Program-made: the position numbers and the translations under genes | Origin: Deltaproteobacteria bacterium | GTDB taxonomy: Bacteria > Desulfobacterota > Desulfobacteria > Desulfobacterales > ETH-SRB1 | Direction: 5' to 3' | DNA length: 41,348 nucleotides | Assembly (NCBI GenBank): GCA_030262895.1 | Contig: JAJSZW010000016.1 | Location: forward strand, 1,531 to 42,878 | Part shown: piece by piece, positions 17,336 through 25,957 of the stretch | How positions within the stretch are numbered: position 1 is the first letter of the stretch | How the letters are laid out: each line of letters starts with the position of its first letter | The notes under the pieces: generated by a model | Told to the model about the DNA's origin: nothing | What the model saw: the letters and a program-made list of their open reading frames with translations, nothing else | Database searches by the model: none

Positions 17336-19306
17336 TCAAGGGGAATAATATTCCCTGGGCTCGGTTCCTTTTTTAAAAAGAGCTGCAACGGCATTTGGTG
17401 ATTTTGCATTCTCCGGAAGTCCGGTGACAGGGTCTATATTCAGCCGTACCACATCGTCAGGGATGTCAAAGTATTGAAAAGCTTTGTCTGCCAGCGCTTT
17501 TTCCATAAATTCCATCCATATGGGAAGAGCGGCCCTCGCGCCTGTTTCCCGTTTCCCCAAGGTAACAAACTTATCCCGACCCACCCATACACCTGTTGCA
17601 ATTGACGGGGAAAATCCGACAAAAAGGGCATCTTTACATTTATCTGTAGTCCCTGTTTTTCCGGCGACAGGATGTGTTATAATATTTGCTTTTTGGCCGG
17701 TACCTTCTTTTACGACCGCCATAAGCATGTCTGTCATTATTGCGGCACCGGTACGTGACATTACCAGCCTTTTCTTTGGTTTTGCACGCCAGACAATGCG
17801 TCCGTTGTGGTCAACAACTTCCATTACTCCGTATGGCTTTATACTTTTCCCCCTGTTTGGAAAGACCGTATAGGCAGAAGTCAATTCTAAAAGAGTCACT
17901 TCAGAAGTCCCCAGAGCAAGAGATAAATTTGGAGAAAGAGTAGATTTAATGCCGAGTTTGTGTCCGAACTGGACTACAGACGAAGGGCCAAGCATTTCTA
18001 TTAGCCTGATCGCCGGTATATTTTCAGAAAGAGCAAGAGCTTTTCTAAGAGTTATTTCTCCCTGATAAGTTTTGGAAAAATTTTCAGGCTTCCAATCTTC
18101 TCCTGCTTTTCCTCCCCTGAAGACAACAGGGGCATCCAGTATCTTCATGTTTTGCGTGAAACCCTTTTCAATTGCATGAGCATAGACAATTGGTTTAAAA
18201 GCCGAACCTGGCTGTCTCCTTGCAACGGTGGCTCTGTTGTAAGGACTTTTATAAAAATCTTTGCCGCCGATCATGGCAAGAATTCCTCCTGACTGAATGT
18301 CAAGGCAGACAAGGGCACTTTGAGGGTCAGGATTAATTATTCCCTGCTGTTTCATCCTTGACTCAAGATCTGAAATGCCCTTTGCGATTGCATCCTCAGC
18401 CGTTTTCTGCAGCTCATAGGAAAGAGTAGTATATATTGTAAGTCCTCCTTTATAAAGCCTTGATGAGCCTATAATATTTTCAAGGGAATCTTTAACATAT
18501 TCAACAAAATAAGGCGCTTTGAGCGAGTGTTTATTTTTTTTTGATAAGTTAAGTCTTTCATTTAATGCATTATTATACTCTGTTTCATTAATTATGCCTG
18601 TTTCCAGCATTTGTTTTAATACAATGTTTCTGCGCTTTATTGATAGAGCTCTGTTGACCAGCGGAGAATATCTTGAGGGAGCTTTTGGCATGGCTGAAAC
18701 AAGCGAGCATTCAGCAAGGGTTAAGTCTTTTACTGATTTGTTGAAAAATATTTTTGCGGCAGATTCTACTCCATATGCGCCACTGCCGAAATATACCTGG
18801 TTGAGATAGAGCTCCAGTATTTCATCCTTAGTGTAGCGGCGCTCCAGGTGAAAAGCCAGAAAAGCTTCCTTTAATTTTCTGACAAGGGTCTTTTTTGGAT
18901 TAAGGAAAAGCGTTTTTGCGAGCTGCTGTGTGATGGTGCTTGCTCCTTCAACAAACTTTCCCGCCCATATGTCCTTTATTATAGCTCTGGCGATTCCTTT
19001 CAGATCAATTCCACTGTGGGTGTAAAAGTTTCTGTCTTCTGTTGTAACTATGGCTTTTTTGAGGTATTCGGGTATGACTTTAAGAGGTACCGGGTCCCTT
19101 TTTTCTGCAAATAGTTCTGCTATAAGAACCTTGTCTGATGAATATATTCGGGTGACTGCAGACGGCCTGAAATTTTCAAGGGAGCTTATCTGGGGCAGGT
19201 CGTGCGTCAGAGCTAAAAAGAAACCCGCTAAAATTCCGCAAATAATGCCGGCTAACGCTATAAGTAAAATGAAAATATTTTTTTTATTGATGAAATTTTT
19301 AATCAT
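17336..19306 (-). CDS. mrcA: Penicillin-binding protein 1A (bifunctional peptidoglycan synthase)
   Basis: A 656-aa class A PBP. A TM anchor lies at residues 11-33. The glycosyltransferase domain (family GT51) has catalytic Glu in VTTEDRNFYTHSGID (E90), GASTITQQLAKTLFLNP, and ELYLNQVYFGSGAYGVESAA. The transpeptidase domain has SAFK in RQPGSAFKPIVYAH (nucleophile Ser), the SEN triad in ALSENIPAIR, and KTGTT near residue 550. Length is short of the 800 residues of enterobacterial PBP1A but normal for the shorter deltaproteobacterial type without the OB insert. It acts outside the inner membrane in wall synthesis. No ribosome binding site of note. Monocistronic, bounded by repeats on both sides. 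Confidence 0.93.
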   Translation of the reverse strand: MIKNFINKKNIFILLIALAGIICGILAGFFLALTHDLPQISSLENFRPSAVTRIYSSDKVLIAELFAEKRDPVPLKVIPEYLKKAIVTTEDRNFYTHSGIDLKGIARAIIKDIWAGKFVEGASTITQQLAKTLFLNPKKTLVRKLKEAFLAFHLERRYTKDEILELYLNQVYFGSGAYGVESAAKIFFNKSVKDLTLAECSLVSAMPKAPSRYSPLVNRALSIKRRNIVLKQMLETGIINETEYNNALNERLNLSKKNKHSLKAPYFVEYVKDSLENIIGSSRLYKGGLTIYTTLSYELQKTAEDAIAKGISDLESRMKQQGIINPDPQSALVCLDIQSGGILAMIGGKDFYKSPYNRATVARRQPGSAFKPIVYAHAIEKGFTQNMKILDAPVVFRGGKAGEDWKPENFSKTYQGEITLRKALALSENIPAIRLIEMLGPSSVVQFGHKLGIKSTLSPNLSLALGTSEVTLLELTSAYTVFPNRGKSIKPYGVMEVVDHNGRIVWRAKPKKRLVMSRTGAAIMTDMLMAVVKEGTGQKANIITHPVAGKTGTTDKCKDALFVGFSPSIATGVWVGRDKFVTLGKRETGARAALPIWMEFMEKALADKAFQYFDIPDDVVRLNIDPVTGLPENAKSPNAVAALFKKGTEPREYYSP

Positions 19307-19384
19307 GGAAATAGCATATTACTTTTGTGCAATATGTTGACTGTAAACATTAATAATTATAAATATCAAATTTAGTTGCAATAA

Positions 19385-19742
19385 TTCACCACGGATTTTC
19401 GCGGAATTACACCGAGGAACTGTGAACCGGGTGCAATACAAAAAAGTAACATAAATTATATCAAGTAATCGTTGAACCCGTCTAATCAGCTTAATGTCGA
19501 ATGTCGAACAAGGAATGTCGAATTACGAAGGAAGGTACTTAATAATTTAAAAGAAACATCCACACTTCGATATTCAATATTCCCTGTTCGACATTCATTA
19601 TTCAATTGGCGCTTCTTGGCACCGAAAATGGTCACGTTTTGTTCTATGTCACTTTTTTGTATTGCACCCCTGTGAACCTGAGTAGTTAGACTTACTCATT
19701 GTTTATAATTTTCAGTGAAATTCCGTGTTGTTCCGTGGTGAA
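19385..19742. repeat. Nested three-layer inverted repeat
   Basis: The outer layer is TTCACCACGGA (19385) facing TTCCGTGGTGAA (19731-19742). The middle layer is a 24-bp pair starting GGTGCAATACAAAAAAG at 19430 and ending TTTTTTGTATTGCACC at 19668, with one mismatch. The inner layer is tandem 7-bp units AATGTCG, AATGTCG, AACAAGG, AATGTCG, AATTACG (from about 19493) facing TATTCAATATTCCCTG and TTCGACATTCATT (about 19570-19604). Each layer encloses the next, as if elements had inserted one within another. This explains the 474-bp gene-free stretch 19307-19780; no ORF was accepted in it. Confidence 0.75.
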
Positions 19743-19780
19743 CTTTTATATTTATTTCAACTTATATAAGGAGAATTAAT

Positions 19781-20023
19781 ATGACTCATGAACATAATTA
19801 TGAAATACATAATAGTTTAACATTTGATGAAAAATTGGTCAAACTACTTGAGCACTGGATTAAGCATAATGATGATCATGCTGAAAACTATAGAGATTGG
19901 GCAAAAAAGACAAAAGAAAAAGGCATGAATGATGTTGGCCTTTTGCTGGAAGATGCGGTTGATATGACAGAGTTGATAAGCAATAAATTCAAAAAAGCGT
20001 TAGAGCTTATAAAAAACCGCTAA
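19781..20023 (+). CDS. Small conserved helical protein (80 aa)
   Basis: An 80-aa acidic/basic helical protein beginning MTHEHNYEIHNSLTFDEKLV and containing LLEHWIKHNDDHAENYRDWA. It resembles a conserved family of anaerobes and methanogens with an N-terminal His-rich tip and a long helical hairpin, but no function is known to me. TAAGGAGAA lies 9 bp before the ATG, a good ribosome binding site. It converges with the GAF gene and the two stops overlap by 4 bases. Histidines at residues 3, 5 and 10 could bind metal; that is a guess. Confidence 0.75.
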   Translation: MTHEHNYEIHNSLTFDEKLVKLLEHWIKHNDDHAENYRDWAKKTKEKGMNDVGLLLEDAVDMTELISNKFKKALELIKNR

Positions 20024-21681
20024 CTCAATATTGTAGCAATTTTGTTTATCTGTTCATGAGCCTGAGCAAGGTCGATTTTTATGGCCACCTGAGCAGCAAT
20101 CAGTTCAAGTATATCTCTGCGATGTCTGGTAAATACTCCGGCTTTTCTGGCCGCAACAGTTAGTGCTCCTATTGAGTCGCCTTTCTCTTTCTGTAGAGGC
20201 AGAATAAGCAATGAGCCGAAGTCCGGGAATCGCTGTTCTTTGCTGAATATCGGTGCCGGCCCTCTGTATTCGGCTCCTGCCGGCAGAGAGCGGTTGATTT
20301 TCATGACCTGGCCTACTATTCCTTCGTTTTTTGAAAATTCCAGCCCTTGTAAATTTTTTGCATGCAATCCTTTAGCCCTGACAATTGAGTGGTATTCGCC
20401 CTGAAGCAGGCTGATAGCAATGAAATCAGTCTGTACCAGCGTTGTGACAGCTTTGATAGAGGCATCGAAGACAGGTTCCAGACCCAGAACGCTGTTAAGT
20501 TCACGCAGCCCTATGCAGACTTGCTGAAAAGCATTTCGCTCACGATTCATAGTGTAAAGCTGCCTTCCCATATTGATATCTAGGTAGAGTTTTTTGCCCA
20601 GCAGTTTGAGAATCGTGAGTTCAGACTTATTCCAGTCCGACTTTTCCGTGCGATCTACACAAAGAATACCGGAAATTTTTCTGTCCACCGGGCTTGATTC
20701 TCCTTGTAAATTATCCAGTATGTTAACTGCTAAAAGGCTCCCGACCCCTCCTTTTTTGATGTAATAGGGCAGACCGGAAAAGTCAGCCTTAACCGGCGCC
20801 AGAGTAATTTCATTTCTATCTTTGAGAAGGGTACCGGTAATTCCGGATCCTATCGGGTATGGGCCTGGCTGTATGTCTTTGCGAATAGTCGAAATGTTTC
20901 GCAGCCTGAGTTCGCGCCCCTGTATATCTGGCCATAGCACAGCAACAGTCGTGAGATTAAGAGCCTGTCTGATAAGTTCTAATTGCAGATCAAAGGAGTC
21001 GGTAATAGTTTCTATGGTTGAGACACCGGGTTGCTCCTTATTTTCTATTGCCTCAAATTCCGGCAGGGTTTCAAGTATGGAAGGTCCGGGTGCGGTTATT
21101 CCTAAATCTTTGGCGTATTCCCTATTATCTGATTTCTTTTTGGCTCTGGCGATTAAGCCGGCCAGTTTTTTGCGATATGCCTGGCTGCGTGCAAAGAAGA
21201 CCAGGAATACGGCTATCAGCCCGTAAAGAAGCATATTGAGAGCCAATTCAGCTACTGGTTGCCGGCCGGTAATTGTCAGGCCTGCTTCCATTATAAAAGC
21301 GAACAAAATGGGAAAAAGAAAAACTTTAGGAGGATATGTTGTGACAAGCCAGGCGATAAATCCTGCTGTAATAATGATTGCGTGTTTTGAATAAGGGCCC
21401 GATATTCGTAACAGCATCCATGCCGTTACTGTCCAGAGAAGCGGGCCTTGAATCTGTGCGGTAAAGTGAGCCGGCAGACGGCCTTTCAGGCGGTGTGCGA
21501 TGTCCAAAAGACCGGCGGCAATTATAAAAGTACCTATTAATAATATATACCATGACGTTACGGTGAAATTGAAGTCAAAAGCACCTGTTCCAACCGCGAG
21601 GGCACCAATGGCTGCCAGGGCGACTATATACCAGGTTTTTGCAAACCTTATGGCTTTATCTTTAAAGCTTTGAGGCTTCAT
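20020..21681 (-). CDS. Membrane protein with two cytoplasmic GAF domains
   Basis: A 553-aa protein. The N-terminal 170 residues contain about six TM helices (KTWYIVALAAIGALAVG, WYILLIGTFIIAAGLL and others). A basic linker (YRKKLAGLIARAKKKS) is followed by a first GAF-like domain (about 215-365; YPIGSGITGTLLKDRN, GILCVDRTEKSDW) and a second (about 385-545; SKNEGIVGQVMKINRS, IGALTVAARKAGVFT). There is no HisKA, GGDEF or HD output domain, so it is a sensor lacking an effector or a partner for another protein. It stands alone, converging with the 80-aa gene. The domain call is by pattern; the ligand is unknown. Confidence 0.72.
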   Translation of the reverse strand: MKPQSFKDKAIRFAKTWYIVALAAIGALAVGTGAFDFNFTVTSWYILLIGTFIIAAGLLDIAHRLKGRLPAHFTAQIQGPLLWTVTAWMLLRISGPYSKHAIIITAGFIAWLVTTYPPKVFLFPILFAFIMEAGLTITGRQPVAELALNMLLYGLIAVFLVFFARSQAYRKKLAGLIARAKKKSDNREYAKDLGITAPGPSILETLPEFEAIENKEQPGVSTIETITDSFDLQLELIRQALNLTTVAVLWPDIQGRELRLRNISTIRKDIQPGPYPIGSGITGTLLKDRNEITLAPVKADFSGLPYYIKKGGVGSLLAVNILDNLQGESSPVDRKISGILCVDRTEKSDWNKSELTILKLLGKKLYLDINMGRQLYTMNRERNAFQQVCIGLRELNSVLGLEPVFDASIKAVTTLVQTDFIAISLLQGEYHSIVRAKGLHAKNLQGLEFSKNEGIVGQVMKINRSLPAGAEYRGPAPIFSKEQRFPDFGSLLILPLQKEKGDSIGALTVAARKAGVFTRHRRDILELIAAQVAIKIDLAQAHEQINKIATILS

Positions 21682-21702
21682 TGAGTATCTCTCACCTGAA
21701 TT

Positions 21703-21831
21703 GAGCTATTAGCAGTTAGCACAATAATTTCAATATATTGATAGATGTCAAAATCTCACCCAATGGGTGAACATCGAATCGCTGGTAACCACCTGAAATA
21801 ATAACAGCTAACAGCTAATCGCTAATCTTAG
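21703..21831. repeat. Heptad-repeat inverted pair (TTAGC type)
   Basis: GCTATTAGCAGTTAGCA (about 21707-21722) faces AACAGCTAACAGCTAATCGC (about 21805-21824). Read on the minus strand, the right arm is GATTAGC GATTAGC TGTTAGC TGTT, period 7. The loop holds CACCCAATGGGTG, a small perfect palindrome (about 21756). It sits upstream of the GAF gene start. Confidence 0.6.
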
Positions 21832-21863
21832 TCTCAGTAGTTTTTATATCAATTTAGTTACAA

Positions 21864-22379
21864 TTACTTTTCAATTCCAACTCTGGCTTTTACTCCTTTT
21901 TGGAAATAATGTTTTATTTCTTTCATTTCAGTAACCAGATCCGATTTTTCGATGAGCCTTTGATCTGCATTCCTTCCTGTGATTACTATCTCAACTTCTT
22001 CTGGTTTATCAGTAATTATATATAGAAGATCTTCAACTGAAAAAAGTCCGAGCTTAACCGCAACATTTGCTTCATCCAGTATGACCATCTTGTAAGTGCC
22101 GGAAGAAACGATAGATTTTATCTTTTTAATTCCTTTTCGTGCAGCTTCTATATCTTCGGCAGCAGGTTTACCATTAATGAAGCAGCCGGATCCGAACTGC
22201 TCAACGGTTATGAGATCGGAAAATTTTTTCAGCGCTTTAATTTCACTGTAATTCCCCTTCTTGATGAACTGAGCTATAAAGACTTTCATACCCGCACCTG
22301 CCGCCCTTATTGACAGACCCAGCGCAGCAGTGGTTTTTCCTTTTCCATCTCCAGTATAAATATGGACATAACCTTTCAT
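21864..22379 (-). CDS. cobO: Corrinoid adenosyltransferase (CobO/BtuR type)
   Basis: A 171-aa protein that adds the adenosyl group from ATP to cob(I)yrinic acid a,c-diamide or cobalamin. The P-loop TGDGKGKTTAALG lies at residues 9-21, VFIAQFIKKGNYSE follows, and VILDEANVAVKLGL is the Walker B-like segment; all are typical of CobA/CobO/BtuR. Length matches the short bacterial form without the N-terminal helix. The ATG is 27 bp downstream of the batE stop, preceded by AGGAAG, so it may be the last gene of the Bat transcript. No cobalamin riboswitch was seen before it. Confidence 0.92.
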   Translation of the reverse strand: MKGYVHIYTGDGKGKTTAALGLSIRAAGAGMKVFIAQFIKKGNYSEIKALKKFSDLITVEQFGSGCFINGKPAAEDIEAARKGIKKIKSIVSSGTYKMVILDEANVAVKLGLFSVEDLLYIITDKPEEVEIVITGRNADQRLIEKSDLVTEMKEIKHYFQKGVKARVGIEK

Positions 22380-22406
22380 AACTTCTTCCTGTAAAAACTC
22401 ATTACA

Positions 22407-23237
22407 TTACTCAAGTTTTGCACCCTCTAATTCCTGTTTTTGTATTGCACCCGCCATGTATATCGCTTCTATTGCAGATGAAACCAGCCAGCCTCGCTTG
22501 CTGTCCGGCAAACGGATGAGGGAAAAGCCGGATTCATTTCTCTCCTGATACGCCAGCGTACCTTCATGAACCTTGAAAAGCAAAGTATCTTCCTTATCGG
22601 GACCTGCCAGAACATCCACCTCTTTTGCAAGTATTACGACCCTGTCGTCAAAAATTGTTTGTTTGAGCATTATACCGAACGAAATGCCGGAAACGATCCA
22701 ACATATTGAAAAAATAATAATAACATAAAAAATCCATTCCGCTCTAAAAAAAATACGAATCGTCAAAAACAAAAATAACATCAGATTGACCAGGCAGAAA
22801 ACTGTTGCAAGTTCTGTTTGAGAAAAAAAATTAACACCGAAAATCTCGCTGATTATGTTCTCGGGCTGAGATAAATTATCTTCAGTCAGATCATGTACAT
22901 ATTCTATATTATATTTTAAATCAGCGTCCCTCGGTATAAATCGTCTGGCTCTCTCGTAATTAAGCAGGGCATTGCCCTTTTGTCCTGAACGAAAATAGCA
23001 ATTGCCTATATTATAAAATAGTTCTCCTCGGGATTCAGACTGGAAAATCAAATTTGATTGATGGTTTTTTAAGATAGATTCATATAGTTGGACAGCCTTC
23101 TCAAATTCACCATTAAAGTAAAATTGGTTTGCTTTAAAAAAAATATTCTCAGATCCGCCATCCACATCTCCATCCAGGGCGCAGACAGTATTCACTGATA
23201 GCAAAAATAACAATGATACTGTAATGCAAAATCTCAT
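22407..23237 (-). CDS. batE: BatE-like protein: TPR, two TM helices, SH3-like domain
   Basis: A 276-aa protein with signal peptide (residues 1-20, MRFCITVSLLFLLSVNTVCA), TPR repeats (about 30-110, FKANQFYFNGEFEKAVQLYE and YNIGNCYFRSGQKGNALLNY), two TM helices (about 138-158 and 168-190) and a C-terminal bacterial SH3-like domain (DVLAGPDKEDTLLF to GWLVSSAIEAI). This is the domain plan of BatE, last gene of the Bacteroides aerotolerance-like operon. Its ATG overlaps the batD stop (23234-23237). The final residues GAIQKQELEGAKLE are encoded by DNA containing TTTTTGTATTGCACCC, a 16-base match to the repeat at 19430/19668, so the tail may derive from repeat insertion. Confidence 0.8.
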   Translation of the reverse strand: MRFCITVSLLFLLSVNTVCALDGDVDGGSENIFFKANQFYFNGEFEKAVQLYESILKNHQSNLIFQSESRGELFYNIGNCYFRSGQKGNALLNYERARRFIPRDADLKYNIEYVHDLTEDNLSQPENIISEIFGVNFFSQTELATVFCLVNLMLFLFLTIRIFFRAEWIFYVIIIFSICWIVSGISFGIMLKQTIFDDRVVILAKEVDVLAGPDKEDTLLFKVHEGTLAYQERNESGFSLIRLPDSKRGWLVSSAIEAIYMAGAIQKQELEGAKLE

Positions 23238-24997
23238 TTAACCTCCTGGTCCACAGATTTCAAAATCCCTGTCAATTCGTCCTGTATCTGCGCCAGGCTG
23301 TTTGATTTTTCACCGGTAAAGATTACGGATTCGATTTGCGCAATGCTATTTTTCAACATTGAGGCTGTTTCAGGAGAAGCTCCCCGGTTAATCAAAAGGT
23401 CATAAACTTCATTGGGCGTTAACAGACCGCCTTTTAATAAAAATCTGGTATTCAGATAATTAAGAACTGCTGCATGAATTTCTTCAGGCGATAGATCTCG
23501 ACCCTGAACTTTTTTCAGAAAATTTTTGCCGGCATTCCTGGACCTGATATTCAATATGTTTTTATTATTATTTTTAAATAATTTTCGACCGGCCAGCAAC
23601 GCCAAAAAAATAAAGGGGGGCGCCGGCAGGAGCAAAATGAATATTTTATTAAAAAATTCCTGCTGCCTTAAGCCCTTAACCGGATCGACTGAAGTATGCA
23701 CCGGGAAAATATCCTTTCCTATTCGCGTGATCTCTTGTTTGTTATTATTTTTTGTTTTAACCTGGCCGGCATGGTTATCCCCGGAGATTGAAATCAAGTC
23801 GCTGCTTCCGGCATCGGCCCCCGGATTTGATTTTAAACTGAATGATTCGGTTTTCAGTTCCCGGTAAAGTCCCTTTTCAGGGTCAAAAAACGCCAGTGCC
23901 ATTGAGGGAATTATATATTCCCCACTCTTTTCAGGCACAATCGCCCATTTCATAATCTTTTCGCCTGAAATTGCAGATTCGTTCTTGTTAATATTTAGCC
24001 GGGGTTTGTCCTGATATATTTTAAGTCCTTTTATATCAGAAAGTTTCAAGTCCGGTATTTGTCGCACATTCCCCCGGCCTTGAACAATTATGGTTAATGT
24101 GGCGGATTCATTAGCCTTAACCTCAACAGGATCAAGATTTGCCTTTACATCAAACCGGCCAACCAGACCGCTGAAATTATTCGGTCGATTCTGCTTCGGA
24201 AGATTTTTAACATCAAGTTGAATCTCATTAGATGAAAGGTAAGCCGGTTTGCCTTTCCTCATATTAAAAAAAGGATCCTCAAAAAAACCGTCGCGCCTGT
24301 TTCTTTTATAAACGGTCATCCGCATACCAGCCGCGGGAATGCTGTATATACCCGGCTTTTTGGGCATTAATATATATTTAAGTTCAATAACCTCATATCT
24401 CTTTTCATTGATGCTCGTGCTGTACTTTTGCGGTTCTGCAAGAGATTCAAAAACAAGGCCTTCGACTTCGGGCATTTCAAGGGATATATTGGAAACCTGC
24501 TCTCTCATAAAAAGCCTTAAGGTGTAAAGAGCATTCTGGTTGAGGTACAAGTTATTTTTTGAAATTCGGGCTTCCAAAAACAGGGGACTGCTTTCATTGC
24601 CGGCTTGATTATTTCTTGCTTTGGAAACCGTCAGCTTAACGCTGTTGCTGGAATAGACCTTGTTTTTTATTCTGACCTGAGCCGGACCGACAACAAATTT
24701 GCCAGGCTTTAACGGGGTAAGATAAAATATATATTCAACCTCGGAATTCATGCTGCCATTTACAAATTCAACCCTGCTTGCGGTGCCGCCCTTAACCACA
24801 TTAAAGGACGCCAGCCCCTCAATTTCAGGAAAACTGCTTTTTTGCTTTCCCGTGACCGTTACTTTCATCACAATGGTGTCAGTCAATACAACTGATGACC
24901 GGTCAAGTGTCAGGTCAATGGAGATATCCGCAAATGCATCGGCTGAAAATGCCAAAAAAAATATGCAGAATATGTAAAATATCTTTTTTAAACTCAT
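23234..24997 (-). CDS. batD: BatD-like oxygen-tolerance protein
   Basis: A 587-aa exported protein. The signal peptide follows MSLKKIFYIFCIFFLAFSA. Repeated Ig-like BatD domains contain the family patterns LTDTIVMKVTVTG, VEYIFYLTPLKPGKFVVGPA, LMPKKPGIYSIPA and KWAIVPEKSGEYIIPS. A TM helix near residues 465-485 (IFILLLPAPPFIFLALLAG) is followed by a cytoplasmic helical domain of about 100 residues. The start at 24997 is chosen because the in-frame extension to 25033 is encoded by heptad repeat DNA. It should follow batB/C in one operon, but a toxin-antitoxin remnant now lies between, so batD may need its own promoter. Function is an inferred link to periplasmic stress or complex assembly. Confidence 0.82.
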   Translation of the reverse strand: MSLKKIFYIFCIFFLAFSADAFADISIDLTLDRSSVVLTDTIVMKVTVTGKQKSSFPEIEGLASFNVVKGGTASRVEFVNGSMNSEVEYIFYLTPLKPGKFVVGPAQVRIKNKVYSSNSVKLTVSKARNNQAGNESSPLFLEARISKNNLYLNQNALYTLRLFMREQVSNISLEMPEVEGLVFESLAEPQKYSTSINEKRYEVIELKYILMPKKPGIYSIPAAGMRMTVYKRNRRDGFFEDPFFNMRKGKPAYLSSNEIQLDVKNLPKQNRPNNFSGLVGRFDVKANLDPVEVKANESATLTIIVQGRGNVRQIPDLKLSDIKGLKIYQDKPRLNINKNESAISGEKIMKWAIVPEKSGEYIIPSMALAFFDPEKGLYRELKTESFSLKSNPGADAGSSDLISISGDNHAGQVKTKNNNKQEITRIGKDIFPVHTSVDPVKGLRQQEFFNKIFILLLPAPPFIFLALLAGRKLFKNNNKNILNIRSRNAGKNFLKKVQGRDLSPEEIHAAVLNYLNTRFLLKGGLLTPNEVYDLLINRGASPETASMLKNSIAQIESVIFTGEKSNSLAQIQDELTGILKSVDQEVK

Positions 24998-25000
24998 ATG

Positions 25001-25042
25001 GTAACCGTTCACGGTTGTCGGTTCACAGTTCACGGTTTTTTC
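25001..25042. repeat. Heptad repeat (TTCACGG/TTCACAG units)
   Basis: CCGTTCACGGTTGTCGG and TTCACAGTTCACGG lie directly upstream of the batD start, without the ATCAAAACATAAA core found in four other copies. It separates batD from the TumA gene. Confidence 0.65.
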
Positions 25043-25105
25043 AATGAACTATGCAACGATTGAAGCATTTTGGATATGAATGATTTTGTTGTTAGCCCAA
25101 GAATA

Positions 25106-25447
25106 TCAAGCTGCTTTCAGCATAAAATCAACATGCACTGCTTCAAAGGGGAATTCGATTTGACCTTTATCGGTTTTTTGCAATATTCCAACATTCAAAA
25201 GCATGTGTACATCACGATGCACCGCTTTGACGTCTCTGCCCAAACGACGCGCTGCTTCACGCATTGATATTGGCCCTGCGTCTGTCATAACTTTGAGCAG
25301 CTCCCATCGATTGCCCGAGAGTACCTTAAAAAGGAGCCTAGGCGACTCGAAGCTGATGAATGTTCCTTGCGGTTTTCCCTCTAAAGCTCCAAGTAACCGT
25401 TTGTTGATTTTTTCACGGGAAGAAATACCCAATATTACGGTACGCAT
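25106..25447 (-). CDS. tumA: HTH antitoxin/regulator of a TumE-TumA type toxin-antitoxin pair
   Basis: A 113-aa winged-helix protein. SGNRWELLKVMTDAGPISMREAARRLGRDVKAVHRDVHML forms the HTH with the recognition helix near KAVHRDVHML, followed by the characteristic end FPFEAVHVDFMLKAA. This matches the predicted transcriptional regulators (COG4190) that accompany DUF6516/TumE toxins. It is intact, and its ATG overlaps the toxin remnant's stop by 13 bases, as usual for such pairs. It probably autorepresses its promoter. It sits between batB/C and batD and is not part of the ancestral Bat operon. Confidence 0.78.
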   Translation of the reverse strand: MRTVILGISSREKINKRLLGALEGKPQGTFISFESPRLLFKVLSGNRWELLKVMTDAGPISMREAARRLGRDVKAVHRDVHMLLNVGILQKTDKGQIEFPFEAVHVDFMLKAA

Positions 25448-25665
25448 GTTAAAACCCTCCAGTTATCCACATCATTCCAGAAATCTTCAAGCAATGCTTT
25501 CGGTGTGGTGAAAATGTATGGAATTTCATCCTCACCTATATGCTTGTGATCACCCTTGCCTGCCTCGTTGTCATAACGTAGTACACAATTACCATTCACA
25601 ACAAGGGCAAGCCGATACTTGAAACCGTGGTGACTTTTTGAAAACTGAAGACTTACGTCTCCGCA
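25435..25665 (-). pseudogene. tumE: TumE-family toxin, 5' end lost
   Basis: The frame is open for 76 codons before the TAA and reads SHHGFKYRLALVVNG, VLRYDNEAGKGDHKHIGED and FTTPKALLEDFWNDVDNW, matching the TumE/DUF6516 core (FKYrL..V..G..v.rYDNe.GKGDH.H.G). The usual first 30-40 residues (start Met to VVW.VP) are missing and an in-frame TGA stands at 25668-25666, so the gene is truncated unless an internal GTG is used. The next gene is the matching antitoxin. Confidence 0.65.
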
Positions 25666-25957
25666 TCACCTACAAGCAGAGAAACCGGCATTTGTAAATG
25701 CTACGTTTTCCTCAAGCTTGGCTAATGTTACAGGCGCCGGTAGTCCCTAAAAAAAGGTTCAGGTTTGGAAATACCGCCCTGTCTTGCTTTGTAAACACGG
25801 CTACCAACTAAAAGCGGGACACTTTCAGCCATTTTGGCTATATGGTAATTCTACAATCAAGCAAAATCTAAGTAGGGTGGATTAAGGAATGTGTGTTTTG
25901 ATTTACAAGATTAAATTAATCCAGTTCATCATGTTAATCCTGTCAAAAAATAAACCA
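25666..25957. other. Gene-poor stretch with protein-coding debris
   Basis: A 34-codon minus-strand ORF (25832-25728, MAESVPLLVGSRVYKARQGG...) ends at TAA and is followed in another frame by VTLAKLEENVAFTNAG up to the TGA at 25668. Neither matches a family known to me, and they may be parts of one broken gene upstream of the toxin. At 25884-25945 are degenerate ATTAATCC/GGATTAA motifs. There is no RNA gene or terminator. It splits the Bat operon. Confidence 0.45.

Noticed and set aside
25666..25668. A second in-frame TGA (before CGDVSLQF, toxin remnant) as possible selenocysteine
   Set aside because: No suitable hairpin lies 16-37 nt downstream, and upstream residues do not resemble the N terminus of TumE. 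A truncated gene explains it better.
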